Source: Carettochelys insculpta
Lineage: Eukaryota > Chordata > Testudines > Carettochelyidae
Direction of reading: 5' to 3'
Length of the DNA stretch: 64,000 nucleotides
NCBI RefSeq assembly: GCF_033958435.1
Contig: NC_134137.1
Span: 114,276,501-114,340,500 of the forward strand
A model generated the notes under the pieces. It did not search any database and was not told the DNA's origin. It saw only the letters and a program-made list of their open reading frames with translations. Shown here in pieces: positions 1 to 13,487 of this stretch. Every line of letters starts with the position of its first letter. Positions within the stretch are counted from its first letter, which is position 1. Position numbers and translations under genes: made by a program.

Positions 1-3000
1 AAACAAGTTAAACATGGGAGCCGTGTCAATGGTTTACATTTTCCATCATGGGAGAAGAGCTGAACTGCGTATGTCTTTGTATTCTCTGGCTTTAAAGAGA
101 CAATGAAACCACAGGAGTTTTTCCAAGCTGCTCTAACACTGTCCATTTACCATCCTCCCCTCCTTCGCATTTTCATATACCAAAAATAAAATCACCCAAA
201 GACCTAAGTCTTGGCCAGAAGTTTACAGTTCTATGGGTATGTGTATTTTAATTAAAACATTTTAAACAGTTGAACACTCCTATTTAAATCTCCAAAACAT
301 CACGCAAAGGGTGAACTCATAAGCAAATGTATGTAGATGTATGATAAAGAAACCTGTTTTTCAGGTCATTTATGTCAGAAACCAGGGAAGGCAGAGATTA
401 GAAACACAAGAATAACATTTTAACCAGTATTTTCTCAGAAAGCTTTTCTCTCATTTGCAGTAGCTAATTTTGAGTAATTCAGGTTGCATGATACATTGAC
501 TAGATCGCTAAAAATTATGATTATGCCTGCTACGGAGGTTCCTGAAAGGACTACACCTCCCTGTAGTCATTTTGGGATTACAATGAATTTCCCTTTACAG
601 GAATGTTTTGTGAGCATGAGATATACCCTAAATGTCATATTAAAGCAATGTGAACTTGTTACACTGAAACATGGGAGAAGAAAAAGGATGAAAAAAAATG
701 TAATGATTTCAGCTTGACTTTCAGGCACTGCATGTCTAAAGACAATTACAGCACTAACGAAAGTGCTTTTCCTGAGTAAGGTTTACAGATAAGAGGCTTT
801 AAGATAATTACTATAAATAATATAGCAATTATACTCCAACCGATCTTGTGTACAAAGGGCTGTACAAAATCACTGAATCAAAAAAAATCATCTTTTGGCT
901 TGTTCAAGATTTATATTGCTAATTCACGTGAGCTAGCAGTTGGCCATAGATGCCAGAAATACCTAATGGGACAGAGAACACCGTTCAGATTTCTTTGCAC
1001 TAGCATGCCATGCATCAGCAACTATGTTTTAGGCAAGATTTAGACACGTGTTTACATCATTTTAACCTTCAGTTCCTGTTTTTTTGTACTTGTTAAGGTT
1101 AAAGAGCACAGTCCCATAGCATAGGTTTCCCAAATAAATTCATGTCTAGAAAGAGGAGACCAAACGTTGTGAAATAATGTTTTAGCAAGCTCTTTGTGTT
1201 TTGGCTGGCTCAGTTGTCCTGTGAAACAACGACTGTCCATTACCTACAGTTTATCATCCTGACAAAATGTGAGGAATGTAGATGTGAAAGCACTAACAAT
1301 TCCACCCCTGGTGCTTTGTCCCTTTCTCTCTCTATATTAAAACCGACAAGATTAACCCAAATGCAAACTGCAGAGCATAGTTCAAGGGGCTATTCAATCA
1401 GTCGTGAATGTGCATTTGTTTATCTACAAAATAAGAATTTCAGATACAATGAGAGGCAGGATGCTCTATATGCTCTTGAATAGACTGTTTAAACAGGCCC
1501 ATCAATTGTAGTTTATTTGATCAATCTCTGACACATCAGTATTTATTCCAAGGCTATTTGTGGCAGATTCCATATATGTTGGGTTATCACAGGTATTATT
1601 TAGCTATCATTTGTCTTCCCCTAATATTAAAAATACAGCTTTTAAAGGAGAGCCTTTGTGTTATGAAAGAAAAATGCTTAATAGCTCAACCACATACAGT
1701 AAACAGTGGCCTCAGACATAAGAAACACTGTTCTTGATGAGTCAATCTCCATAATGTTTGACTAAAATTAAAAAAAAACAAAAAACAACCAAACACATAC
1801 ATTCTGAGACGCAGTGATTGTGCACCGTGAGATCAAACTGAAGAGATACACAATTTACATATCATTTCTCTACGTGGAAACAATGTACAAGGGGAAAATA
1901 TTTCCTGATTGAAATGTGTCAAATAAAAGGAATTATATTTTCATAAATCATCTGTCTTTATAGTCTTGAGACCATGGCTTAATGGCAGAGAACCTTGAAA
2001 ATGAGAAGTGTAGCATGAAATCAGTCACTACAATGACATCTAATTGAACCATTCTCCCCCAAAATGTAATGTCATGGACAATAGATTATTCAGTCCTTTT
2101 TACCATGTTTTTTTTAAATTACATTTGAAGAGTTAGCCCAGGCAATAAAAGTGACTCTAAAGAGACTCTAAAGAGAGTCTGTAATACGAGAGGGAGACTT
2201 GATCTTATGTTCCAATGACTACCACGAGTTCTCTGGCCCAACCACCTGCTAAAAATTATGACCTCTAAAACTAAACAGAACACAAATGTAGTTTATGTTC
2301 CCTTCAGCCTCCATTTATTATTTCACCCTTTATATAAAACTGACTAATAAATTCCCAGGGTATTTAATTGCCTCCCTGTATGGATGATTTATATACTGAA
2401 ACTTTCAACAGAAATATACATACAACTTCCATAAATAAATTAACTGCAACACCAAAGCTGGTAAATATTTATTACAGACAAAGAAAGCATCCTTAACATG
2501 GCTCTGTCCTCAGATACTTCCTGCACCCACAAGAGAAAATTTTCTAATTTCTCAACCTACCATTGAGCGTGTATCCTGTGAAACAACGACCTTTTCTAAG
2601 GAGAAATTATTCAGTATCCTTCAGCCAGAGCATTGTGACAAGAATTAGAAAGAAATCCTGCTCCTGAAAAGTGGAGCAATCACACCAACAGCAATATCCT
2701 TAATACATTTGTAAGCGTCTTCAAACTACAGGCCTCCAAGTGGCCTATAAATCACTAAGCCCAGCATCTGAAAAAGACTAATTTTAATAGTGTTCTTCAT
2801 TGTGGTGATTAAACCTCAATGAATCACTCAAGAAAACTCAATTACATCAATGGGCAGAAACTATTTTTCTTTAAATGTGTAAATTTAAGTTGAAAAAGTA
2901 ATTAGACAGTATCGTTAGAACTGCCATCAATAACGTTCAAACCTTTCTGAAGCCAGATACTTTAGAATTAGCAAAATTAAAACCTTTTATTTGCTGTGAT

Positions 3001-5512
3001 AGGCACAGAACCTTGTCTGATATCCAGGATTATATTTGGTTATTAGGCATCAATGAAATGAAAATATCTAAGGCAAGCTGTCAGTGAAAACAAAAAAAAA
3101 AGTGAAGGCTGGCCAGGAATGGAAGACCAGCATAGACGAAGGTCCAGTGCACAGTGTTCTGTATTAGAAGAGTGACCTCTATAGGAACAAACTGATCACT
3201 GGACTGTGGACACCTGGTGGGTACTTTGGTTACTCTACCATTGCACTGAAATTTCTCTCCACAGTCCCTGCATGCCTGTTAATGCAATGCAATATGCTGG
3301 TCTTACCATCCAATCTGATAGTTCAGGAATGCCCACGGTATTTTAAAATTGTCTTGTATGTCTGATTCACAGATTTGGTGTTTAATCTTTCTAAGGTCAG
3401 AAAAATGATTTAACTAGGTAGCACCACGTAAACCCAGATCTATAGATCAGGCTTAAACTGTGGCTTTGTTAACTGACTTTTCATCACACAGTGTATAGGA
3501 TCATTTATCACGTAAAACTAGGGAAAAAAAAAAACAGCATTTGAAATGTTTCTGTAACAGTAATTATTTTCTATGTTTAATGAAAAACTATGCTGTCTTT
3601 TTAAATTTTCCTGTGAAAACTTTACAAAGGACCTTAACAAACTCACATATCTTTCCGTTCTTGAAAAATGTCAGGAGACATCTATAATGAATTATCTTAT
3701 AAAACCAATGGAAAATAAATGCTGAAGCTAGTATGTGATTTACATTTTTTCAGCTCCTAATCTAAATGTATGTGATTTCGGTCAGGGTTTTGCTACTAAT
3801 GTAGCTTGTTCACTGATTCAGGAAATACTCCACTCTTTTCTGAGTACTTTCCAATATGTCTTAGTCCTCTAAGGGCATTTTTACAGATATTCACTAAATG
3901 GGAAATCCTAAATTCAGTTAATACACAGAGTGTGCTGAAATTTACATTTGTGATTGAATCTATCAGGTTTGTTTTTAAATACATTTAATTAAAATTACAC
4001 ATTATTGGCATAAAACTTTCTAAATTCATTGCAAACTATCCTTCCTGATAATACTGTGAGAGGGGAGTTCAAACTGTGCTAAAGAAATTTGTTCCATGTC
4101 ACAAATGTTTAGGTAGGTTTCAAGTTTTATCAAACCTAACTTCCAATATATGCATCAGTATAATAAATAAAATATACTGGAACAATCCATATTTTAAAGC
4201 AGGAAAGGTCTGAGCTCTTTGCATCATTGGTTAGATATCTCTTCACCAGGATTTCTTATGCAATTAAAGAACCCTATTTTCAAAAGCAGCACTCCTAGTA
4301 CACTTAAGCAAGAGAGACTTTCAAAGAATAAGGCTGTTTTAAAAATGCACCTTAATAATGAAGTCTTGTGAACACACACCTTACTCCCTGACTTTGTTCA
4401 TCAGTAGAGATATGAAAATGCTATCTGATGGGCACTATTTAATATATTAATCAGAAGCATGTGCCTTGTTACCATCAAGTTCACTGGTCAAATTTAGCCC
4501 TGCTGTCAGCAGGTGCAATTTCACTGAAGTCAGTGTCCTGAATCTGGTCCTGCATTTCCACATGGAGAAGCTGAGCAGTAGTTCTCAGAGTACGTAAAGC
4601 AGTGCTGCTCTAGGGAAGTGGGACCAACCTGCACTCCCGGCTTTGCAGGTGAGGACACACAAGGGCGGGCAAAGAGCCCCACTAACTCTGTCCCTGCCGG
4701 GGATCTGTATGCTTTCGAAGGCTCCTCTGACCAGTGGCTCTGTCCTCAGCCCTGCCCTCTCCTGGGAGGACAGAGCCGGGCTGGAATCCAATCATTCCTA
4801 CAATGACTGAAGTCCCCAGGAGGCCCGGTCAGATTTGGCGTTAGGAACTATGCAACCTCATCTGAAGCCATGGCCCCTCTCCCCCTGGCGTAGGCGCAGG
4901 GAAATCCTGACCCCACTAGAGCCAAGGGCAGAATCCACAGGGTTAGCAATGGACTTCAGTGTGGGGATCCTCCCTTTCTGTTCTCACTCCCACGCCCCCC
5001 CCCACCCGCGCTCTTGCTCCACAGCCTGGGCGGGATCATTGCGCTCCTCGCTGAGGCAAAAGGCCCGCTGACTTCCAACCCAGAAGGCGGCCCTGGCCGA
5101 GTGTATAAGGAACAAAAGGCCAAGAGGGGCTCCCGGGATCCCTTCCCTTAGGGAGGCGGCGCCTGGGACACGGCCTCGGTGCACAAATACCACCACAGGG
5201 TCTTGGGGGGCATCTGAGGGGCGCCAGGCTCCTGAAGCGTCTAACCTGGGGGAGCGCTCTGAGCAGAGAGGGGGCAGGGCGAGGGGCTGCCGGTGCCCGG
5301 GGAGCCACGGCAAGGTGGCTTGGAGACCAGGTCCCTCTCCCGGGCCGGGATCATTGCAGTGCCCCAGCGGGGTGAGATCAGGCACCGCCGGGAGCCCAGC
5401 GCGTCCCTGGCGCTCGCCCTCTCCCAGCCCCGCAGAGCCTGTCGGGGCGCTGCAAAGGGACTCAGCCCCCGACGGCGGCGGGCAGGGAGGGAGCAGAACG
5501 GGGCCAACTTAC
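1..5512 (-). other. EFNB2: EFNB2 intron 1 (5' part) and flanking non-coding DNA
   Basis: This is the stretch downstream of EFNB2 exon 1 on the minus strand. It starts with the donor GTAAGT at 5512..5507. No further ephrin exon is recognisable: nothing resembles the ephrin ectodomain that exon 2 should encode. In other vertebrates intron 1 of this gene is tens of kilobases long, so exons 2-5 are expected beyond the left edge. Roughly 1-4500 is AT-rich and I see no recognisable repeat in it. GC content rises sharply from about 4600 as the CpG island begins. Enhancers could sit here, but none can be recognised by eye. Confidence 0.7.
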
Positions 5513-7800
5513 TTGGGGTTGGACGAATTCCAATAGATCGGGTCTAAAACGATGGATCTGGCCACGGCGGTCCTGCAGAAAACCATCACCGCTCCCCAGC
5601 AGTACTTCCACAGGGAGGCGGCGCCCCGCCGCACAGCCATGGTCGCCCGCGGCTCCAAGTCCCCGGCCCGAAGCTCGCCAACTCCTCCGGGCGGCTCCCC
5701 GCACCTGCCCAGCACCGGCGGGCGGACGCCCGGGATTCCCTTCCCGGAAGATCTGCCCGAGCCAAACCCACGCCCCCACGCGGTACCAGGCGAGCCGCGT
5801 TACTGAGTCATGTCGGAAGCGCTCAGGCGAGATCCCCCTCCAGCCGCCGCCGAAGTAACACTCCCGCCGGCAGCCAGGCGAGCGCCTCAGTCCTCCCTCC
5901 CTGCGGGGGGCTCCCCGCTGGCCGGCCGGGCGCCGCTCGCACTGCCCGCTCCGCTGTGGCGCCCGTGAGCCATCCACGCTCCGCCGGCGCTCAAACCCCG
6001 GCCGCGCCGGCGGTGGGGGCGAGGGAAGGGGAGAAGGGGCCCGGCCTCAGCCCGGAGGATTCTCCCCTCTGGGTCTCTGCGTGCGCTCCTGGTTCCCGCC
6101 GCGTGCAATCCGTGCGGCCGCGGCCCGGGCTGGCGAAGGGGAGGTTCGCCCTATAAATCCACTTGGAGGATGAGCTGCTCCCGCAGGCCCTGGCAGGCGC
6201 CTCCGCAGGGCTCCATCCCCAGCCCGCCGCGGGGCGCTGGTCCCGATCGGGGCAGATAGGGGCCCCCTCTCCTCGCTCCTTTCCAGCCGCGATCCGCCGC
6301 CAGCGGGCAGCCCCAGCGAGACAGACAGGAGCCCCCGGGCTCGGCTGCCCCTGCCGCTGAGCGTGTGTCACAGCGAGAGGCGAGGAGGGCGAGCTGCAGC
6401 CTTCCCCTCCCCTGCGCCTTCAGGCTGCACCGCGCTGCCGCTGCTGCCGCCGCTCGGAGTCCTCGCCGCACGAAAGTAACCGCGCCTCTGCTGTCATAGC
6501 AATATAAACCCGGCCCATCCTCCCCGCCGGCCCGCGCTCATAGGGCTGCTGCAGGAGCGGCGGCGCTGGTTGGGTGCCGCGTGTGTCACTTCCACACCTC
6601 AGCTCTCGACCGTCCGGCCCCGGGTGGGGCCTCGCGCGTGACAGGTGATCCCCTTACGCCGCTCGCCAACCCGCACAGGCACACCACGCGGGAGCCCGCC
6701 GCTGCTGTTCGGTTGTCACCATCGTAGCAAGGGGAGGGGGTGAGGCGCTGGCCGCGGGTTTACACCCGGCATCCGACTGGAGCGTGGCAAAGAACGACCC
6801 CAAGGGGGAATACTTGTCCCACGTCTTGCGGCCCAGGCGCGGTGGGGGCGGTTTTCCACGCGAGCTGCACAGGATCGCAGTTGCGCGTGTCCCTCTCTGC
6901 GTCCAACCTGTGCTTTCGGGGTAACTCTAGTTCCCCATTCGGAGACCCTGACTTGAAGTACTGTGGGGGCGGGGATCGCTACTGTGCAACTTCAAGTCGA
7001 GTTTCTCCTAGGGGAGCCCCACCTAGTATATAATTCAATGGAAGAAAATTTTCCTTCTTTCGCTCTGCCTTCGCCCCCCAGCCCCCGGTCAATTTTCTAT
7101 ATTTCCAGACGGGATTTTCCCCCAGTCCGCCACGTTGGCCCTGGCTGTCAGCCTTTCCCACGGGGGGCTCTAATTACAGTTTTCCACGTTGATTTGGTTA
7201 CAAAGCAATTAGCCACGGCCAGCCCTAAATAAACAGGCTTTGGAAACGCCAAGCCACTTCAAAGAGATGGGGGACTTGAGCATGCAACAGATAATTAGAG
7301 CCTCTCAGCGCGGGCGTGAATTCCCTCGCCCTTGCTCGTCTGCCGCTCGGTGCCACTTTCTTCCCCTTTGCTGGGAAGAGAGTTGGCGGGTCCCCGGGAA
7401 GCTCAACAGCACGGGGCCACAGGGCAGGAAATGGCACAGCAGAGTCACCGATGGGGTCAGATCGCCCAGAGGTTCCTAGAGCCCGGGCTCCAAAAGGGCA
7501 AGTCCGATCGAGGAGGGAGCCAAAGGAGGCACCGAGAAGCGGAGGAGGTGGCCGGGGGAAGCTTGCGAACGCGAGCGTCTGATCGCAGCCCGGGAGAGAG
7601 ACTTGGAACCGGCAGCTCTGATAAGCCCTTGTACATTTCCACAGAGCCACAGCGCCCACTAGCGGCCGTTTGGGCAACCGGCCTCGCTAGGATGCAAAAA
7701 GGGTCCACCCGGGGCTGCGCCCCTTCCTGCGACTTCTTCCCTTTTCTCCCTACAGCCTCCAGCTGCACCCCCCCGCCTGCCCCGCATATGTCACAACCAC
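5000..7800. promoter_or_regulatory. EFNB2: CpG island covering EFNB2 promoter, 5' UTR and exon 1
   Basis: GC and CpG density rise abruptly near 5000, peak at about 5100-6900 and fade by about 7800. The EFNB2 start codon lies inside, so the transcription start should be upstream (rightwards), at about 5700-6500. No TATA box is visible on the minus strand at a useful distance. An AP-1 type site (TGAGTCA) is at 5804..5810. Two TATA-like strings on the opposite strand (CTATAAAT near 6152 and ATATAAAC near 6502) could serve antisense transcription or be chance. The island limits are judged by eye. Confidence 0.8.
5513..5640 (-). CDS. EFNB2: Ephrin-B2, exon 1 coding part (signal peptide and start of ectodomain)
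   Basis: Ephrin-B2 is a single-pass membrane ligand for EphB and EphA4 receptors that signals in both directions, for example in artery/vein identity and axon guidance. This exon gives 42 codons plus two bases. Residues 1-28 form a signal peptide with a basic start (MAVRR) and a hydrophobic core around residues 13-22 (YCWGAVMVFC). The mature start SIVLDPIYWNSSN follows; N38-S-S is a glycosylation sequon. Compared with the mammalian protein as I know it, the match is close but two residues are added after MAVRR (GAAS before LWKY). The ATG at 5640..5638 has a strong context (A at -3, G at +4). The exon ends CAA|GTAAGT, splitting a codon after two bases, as in other vertebrates. The rest of the gene is off the left edge. 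The symbol rests on the distinctive N-terminus and on having ARGLU1 as the upstream neighbour. Confidence 0.93.
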
Positions 7801-8067
7801 AACCACGCTAATCCGGCGCAGATGTTAGGAAGTAGTCTGGAGTGGAGGGTTGGCGCAGGACGAGCGGTTCAGGATGATGGTGATCCCAAGACTCCATCGT
7901 AATTATAAGTAAGTCAGAAACAGTTTTTATTAGAATTAGGCCAGTTGCCAAAATTCTTCACTCGGAGTTCTGTCCCCCCACAAAGTAAATACAAGTCAGA
8001 TCTCGGTGAACGGCGCTGTTCTCTCCTCCCTTGAAACATAATCATCTCCCCTCGCTGTTTCAATGCC
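6481..8067. other. GC-rich EFNB2 upstream flank, no gene seen
   Basis: Many overlapping open frames occur here on both strands, but they are the expected result of a stop-poor GC-rich island. None shows a start, splice sites or family similarity. The stretch probably holds promoter-proximal regulatory DNA of EFNB2. Confidence 0.5.
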
Positions 8068-8080
8068 ACACAGAAAATCA

Positions 8081-8274
8081 AAGCCGCAGAAAAGTAGCAC
8101 TTGAAAGACTAACCAAATGAGTTATTCGGGGATGAGCTTTCGTGGGACAGACCCGCTTCTTTAGATCAAGCTCATCACGGGATAAATCATTTGGTTAGCC
8201 TTTAAAGTGTTACATTTCTGATGCTTTGGTTTGTTGGAGTATAGACTAACACGGCTGTCTCTCTGTGGCTATCA
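8081..8274 (-). mobile_element. SINE-type dispersed repeat, minus orientation, with 13-bp target duplication
   Basis: On the minus strand it reads GTGTTAGTCTATACTCC..., then AACACTTTAAAGGCTAACCA, then GAGCTT... and GGGTCTGTCCCACGAAAG. Related copies in plus orientation occur near 31466 and 49666. It is flanked by a perfect 13-bp direct repeat, ACACAGAAAATCA, at 8068..8080 and 8275..8287, which is the mark of LINE-assisted insertion. The central part is itself an inverted repeat (AGCTTTCGTGGGACAGACCC against its partner). I do not know the exact family name. Confidence 0.7.
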
Positions 8275-8287
8275 ACACAGAAAATCA

Positions 8288-11200
8288 GTGAGCAAACCCA
8301 TTCTCGGTCCACAAGATACGTTTTAAATCGCTACAGTTCATTCTCTTCGAACTGAAATAGGAAAAAAGGGTATCAGAAGGTGACGCGACCTGGCCTTTTA
8401 ATTCACTTCCTTTTGGACAAAGCGGCCACATTTCCACTTCGTAACGATTTTGGGAATCAGGCTTCACAGCCGTGTCTGGCACAGATCGCTCAAACCGCTA
8501 ACAACGCAGGGAAAGGAGCTAAAGGCGCGTTTGAGGCTTCGTGGGTTGTGCGAATTGCATATGGCAGTTCTCTAAGGAAATCTCCAAGGAGCAGGACAAA
8601 TAAGTTTGCTTTTCACACAAAACAAAAACTGTCTCTTAAGCAAACTATTAAGTCAATTTCATTTGCACTGGGGTCAGAATTGCAGGAAAGGCTCTGACTC
8701 CCAGGCTGAGATCCTAACACCCGAGTGAGAGACAAGGGTTGGGTCTTATTCAGATCCAGGGGTACCAACCAAAAGCAAACCTCCTCTGTCTGGGTTTGGT
8801 GTCGCATTATTACTTCTTTAAAAAAGAAACGGTGTGATTTGTATCCCTCAGTGAGCCAACATAAAGAGGGAGTTTGAGCAATGCTTCTAGCAACAGAGAA
8901 ACGTAAAGTAGACCAAACTCGCTATTTTGTTATGCGCCTACTTTTGTTTGGTTGGAAGCAGAAGGTTAGGGAGCGGTGTTTTGCAAAAGCTGTGAGTAAA
9001 CGGTGACCTCTCACTCTCCGTATCCTTGTTTTAAGTAAACCAGAGGAAATGAAGAGCTCTGCATTGTCTGCAAAGATCCTTTAGCGGCTAAAAATACTTG
9101 TAACGCAGCAGATTTGGGGCGCCCAGAGATTAATCATGTTTCTGCGCAAATGAAGTGGTTTTAGCTAGTCTTCCAAACAACAAAACATTCCTTATTCCTG
9201 TTGTGTTCCCAACCTCGCACGGGGCTCGCTCGCAGCATGTTTCTGAGACAATATCTGCAACAATACTTTAAAATACAAATCCAGCAGTGTGCTGGGTAGC
9301 ACATTGATTCATTAGTTATTTTTAAAAGGATCGCCGATAACTTGGAGATTATTTTTTCCCTCGTGGCTGTTTAAAAGGATTTGAGAATAGCCTTGTTTTC
9401 ATTTCAGAGCCAGGCGTAATTTTCTAAGGCTAAGCGGCTGCCTTGCCCACAAGGGAAATGCAGTTTGAGCGGGATCAAACTCACACGGGCAGTGAGTTTT
9501 CGACGGGGGCAGGAAACCATCCCAGCTGCGGTCTGTTCACCCTACCCAAGCGCCAGACTCTTGTCTGGTTGCTCAGCGCTGGTTACTTCGCGGGATCGGG
9601 CCCTCGCTTTTCTGGCTTACCTCCGTGCAAACCAGAAATCGCAGCTTTCGAGAGAGGGACAAAACTTTGGCTATGAAAATAGCCACGGGGATCGCTTCGG
9701 CCGAAGCTTTTTTAAATGTGTAACCGGGAATGGGAATATGCGCCCAGGGTTTTCCCCTGCATCGAAAACTTAGTTTGCCCCTTCCCCCCACCGTCTGAAT
9801 TCTGGGGATCAAAGCTCGATCTCCCGCGGAAAAATCGGGGCATTTTTGGGGTGGGGGCGATCCTGAATGCCTAGCTCCCGTTTTCGGTGGGGGTTTTGCG
9901 TGAGCGAAGGAGCAGAGGATCGGCCCCATCAGCAGGTGCAGAACAAGATACATGAAAGAGAAAGGGCTACCCGTATTCAGCTTGTGTAAAAAGCAAACAA
10001 AAACAGAACGATATGATTTGCTCTGCGGAAGTCTTTATTTCCTTCTTTCGTGCTAACCACAGAGCAGAAATAATATATTTGTCTCTGCATAATTCAGCCC
10101 CCTCCCACCCCCTGCAGAGAGTGGCTAGTACCGCAAATATCGGCTGTGATTCTACCCGCAACGCAACCTTTACCAATAAATAAATAAACAATCCCCCTCT
10201 CTGTTTTTTTAAAGTAGGGAAATCCTAAAATTGAGGAAAAACTCCAACCCTCATTTGTCATTATCTGAAATACCACAGAAGATCTAACTCAGTTGCCACA
10301 GTAAATAGAGGCTTCCTAACAAAAGCCAGCAAAAATGATGGACTATCGATGCTTGCTGCTTTTAAATGTTTAAAGGTTCATTGTTTGTGTAAGGCCACGT
10401 ATGCTGAGCACTTAAAGATCCTAAAACGCTGACCGCTCCATCACTCAAAACGTAAGATGTGTTTTTCATGTTTCTGACACTCCAGATCTGAGCTATTAAA
10501 TGAATCCGCCCTTCCCCTGTTTTGTAACTCAGAATAATTTTGGTTCCCCTTGTTTTTCCTCAACATGCTGCCAGAATCCATGCTGTACAACATGACAGTG
10601 AGAAAAGTTAATCTCATGTTTTGGGACACTACATTTGAATTATTTTTATACTGACTCCCAGAGGAAAATTTAAAAAAAAAAAAAAATCTGAAACAAATAA
10701 TTCTTTTTTGAAGACGCTGGGTGGGGCAAGGGGAAGACCCAGAGAGCAAAGTTCATCTATTTTAGTGGCCTTTTAAAAGGGCGTACGTCTACTTACGCAG
10801 AACTGATGACTGAGCCAGTATAACCTTTGGTCCTTCCAAGCAGATAAGGGTCATATGGCTATCCACTATGGAGACATTAAAAAAGAGGCTCTGCTCTCTT
10901 CACTGCGACAAAAATTAAACCCTCGGCGATCATCAAAGAAGCATACAAAGGGGAAAAATGAAGTCTACATCTTGGGCAGCTGATGCAAATATGAAATTAT
11001 ATATGAATGCACAGGCCTGGAAGAGCAACTCTAGTTTCGGCAACTGCAGAACTATCTCAGGGCTGGGCACCTTTCCCTCTTCCTGGCCTTTGCTGTCACG
11101 GACAAATGCAACCTCCACTGTTATTTCAAAAAGAACTTCCAGAGCTTACAAACTGGAGTGTACGTTTCTTATTTGGTTTGAATTTCTTCCTGCACTATAA

Positions 11201-13487
11201 GGGCCCCACCCTGTGCCCATTAAAGGGAGCAGCAAAACTCCCAGGGTGTCCAGTAGTGCAAGATCAGGCCCCACACAAGGGAGAGACAATTGTTTTCCTC
11301 TCCCCAAAGGGACAAAGGATGGAGTATGGTCTAATGACAGCGCAACACTCCACACCTCCCTCAGTGCTTTTAAATGGTTAAAAGAAGACATGCACATGGT
11401 AGCCAAAGACAGCAGTTTCCCTAGGAGATAAGGTTAAAGGGCGCGTTAAACGCAAACCAACCATGCCTGATTTTTTTTGAAAAATTGTTTGCATCTATGA
11501 CTACTCAGAGTGAGTTTATTCTATTCTATTCATGTTGAGTTTTAAAAATAAAATCCAACATACATTTCCTGAAAAGCAAGGGTACCATAACAGGCACAGA
11601 GAAATTGCTAGAGATAACCTCTATTCGTGAGAAACAATTGCATCCACATTCTTGGCAAACACAGCAGAGCATGTGAAACAGCACAGGGAGAAAAGCAGGT
11701 GATAGTATTTGGGGCAAGTGGAAATGCAAGGAGAAACAAAACAGAGATACATGGTGATTCTTTTGTCTTTTTTCCAGAACGCAAGCTCAGAACTGAACTC
11801 TATATTAAATGCCTCAGGGTGTAGTGATACTCGCTTTGTCCTATGGAATGGTATGGCTTGAGGCTGTTGCTCACTGGCCCCGTTGTCTCTGCAGGCGTCA
11901 AGGACAGCAATTCTTCAGTGCACTTCAGAACAGAAGTCAATTTTCATCAGACTAATGAATGTCATAAAGGATAGTTTATGGTAACTGCAACAGTAACCTC
12001 TCAATTTTGAAGAAACTTGTTTGAATCTACGGCTAAAGTAGCAACTCTAATTTTTCCACCCTATTTATTTCAGATCCAACAGAACCACCTGAAAAGCACG
12101 GATACTGAAGACAAATACTATCTGTATTATCTGATGAAAAATGTATAGTACACACAGCTTTTGTGTATATGGACACAAGCATGACGCACTCCCATGAAAT
12201 ACTCCACAAACAGTTCAAAGAAATGTTGATGTGCGTTAAAAGCAGAACTTAGCACCTTTTCTCCACTACTTGAGAAATAATCCTCTGGAAGAAAGTAATA
12301 AAGTCAATGAGAGCTGTAGTTTACCATTGTGACTTCAGCACAGTTCTGTGTAACTAACTAAAGTAATTTCTGAACTTTTTACAAAGCATACACCCACCAA
12401 CTCGTGTCATTTTTTCAAAGGTACCCAGGGTTCAAATTGAGGGGAAAGGACAAAATGATTGGTATGGGTCCTCTTTCATCAGCTTGTCTGTCTCCTTCTT
12501 GCCTTGCCAAGGGGTATGGAACACTACAGCAGTTGCCCCCTCATCTCTCTAATCCCAGCCCAGTGCTGAAAGGAGACCCAGGGAAGAGGAGCAAGCCTGT
12601 CCCCTCATCTTGCAGCTATGAGTCCAGTTCAGTGCAACCTAGACTGCGGGGTTACAGCATCTTTTATGCTTGGCCCAGCCACCTCATCTGCCCTGTCAGG
12701 GAGATGGGTGAGCCAAACCTGAGCAGCACTGCAACCCCAAATGTCAGGTTGCAGTGCCCGAAGTGGGGAAATAAGGACAGAAGCCATCACTGGCATGTTG
12801 CAAAGGCAGGTTCACTCCCTAGCCCTCCCTTCTTGCAACCCAGCTACACCCTTCTCATGACCTATTCTTTAAGAAACACTGACTTGGATTAACAATCTGA
12901 CCCGTTTACCTGTTGTCTGAAGGGTTCTGGGATTTGTATTTGTAGCAAGTGTTTTGTTAGGGACAAATATCGATGAGGTGAGGTGGGGTGGGGTGGAGGC
13001 TTCAGTAATTTTTGTGACAGGATGTCAAACATCAAATAGCAGTAGAACTGAGGCTTTACTATAGCCCTCCAAGGATTGCAATTCTGCTCATGGCAAAAGA
13101 ACATACATCTGTATAATAAGGTGACTATTCCCCTCTCCTCTTCACAACTCTAAGTCATCACAAACTGACAAAAAAAGCACGTGTATGGGTTTTTTTGGAA
13201 AGTAGGGAGCATTAGAAAGACATGAATCTCTCCTTACACAAAACTGATAAAATACTAGCTGGTAAGCTGAAATATTTTAATTTAGTTGTTTCAATTATTC
13301 CAACCAGCTGAGGATCCGCTCTTATGAGCGACACAAATATAGCAGTGTAACAAAAGTAGATGGATTAGAAACCTGTGTATATATCTGGACTGGACAACAC
13401 TGAAGAAAACTTTTATCATAATTTTCAACATCAAATCTACAATAGCCAAGAGTTTATGAACTGTAATGGTAACTTAAATAAACACGT
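8288..13487. other. Intergenic DNA between ARGLU1 3' end and EFNB2 promoter
   Basis: No coding exon is supported. About 8300-10100 is mixed-composition, repeat-poor sequence next to the EFNB2 promoter and is a reasonable place for conserved enhancers. From 10100 the DNA is AT-rich with short A-runs (for example 10672..10686). The short open frames have no codon bias, splice context or recognisable similarity. Confidence 0.5.

Noticed and set aside
4984..7811. Many overlapping open frames of 60-170 codons on both strands around the EFNB2 CpG island
   Set aside because: Stop codons are rare in GC-rich DNA. Only the EFNB2 frame shows recognisable protein sequence, a proper ATG context and a donor site. 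Several others begin with GTG rather than ATG.
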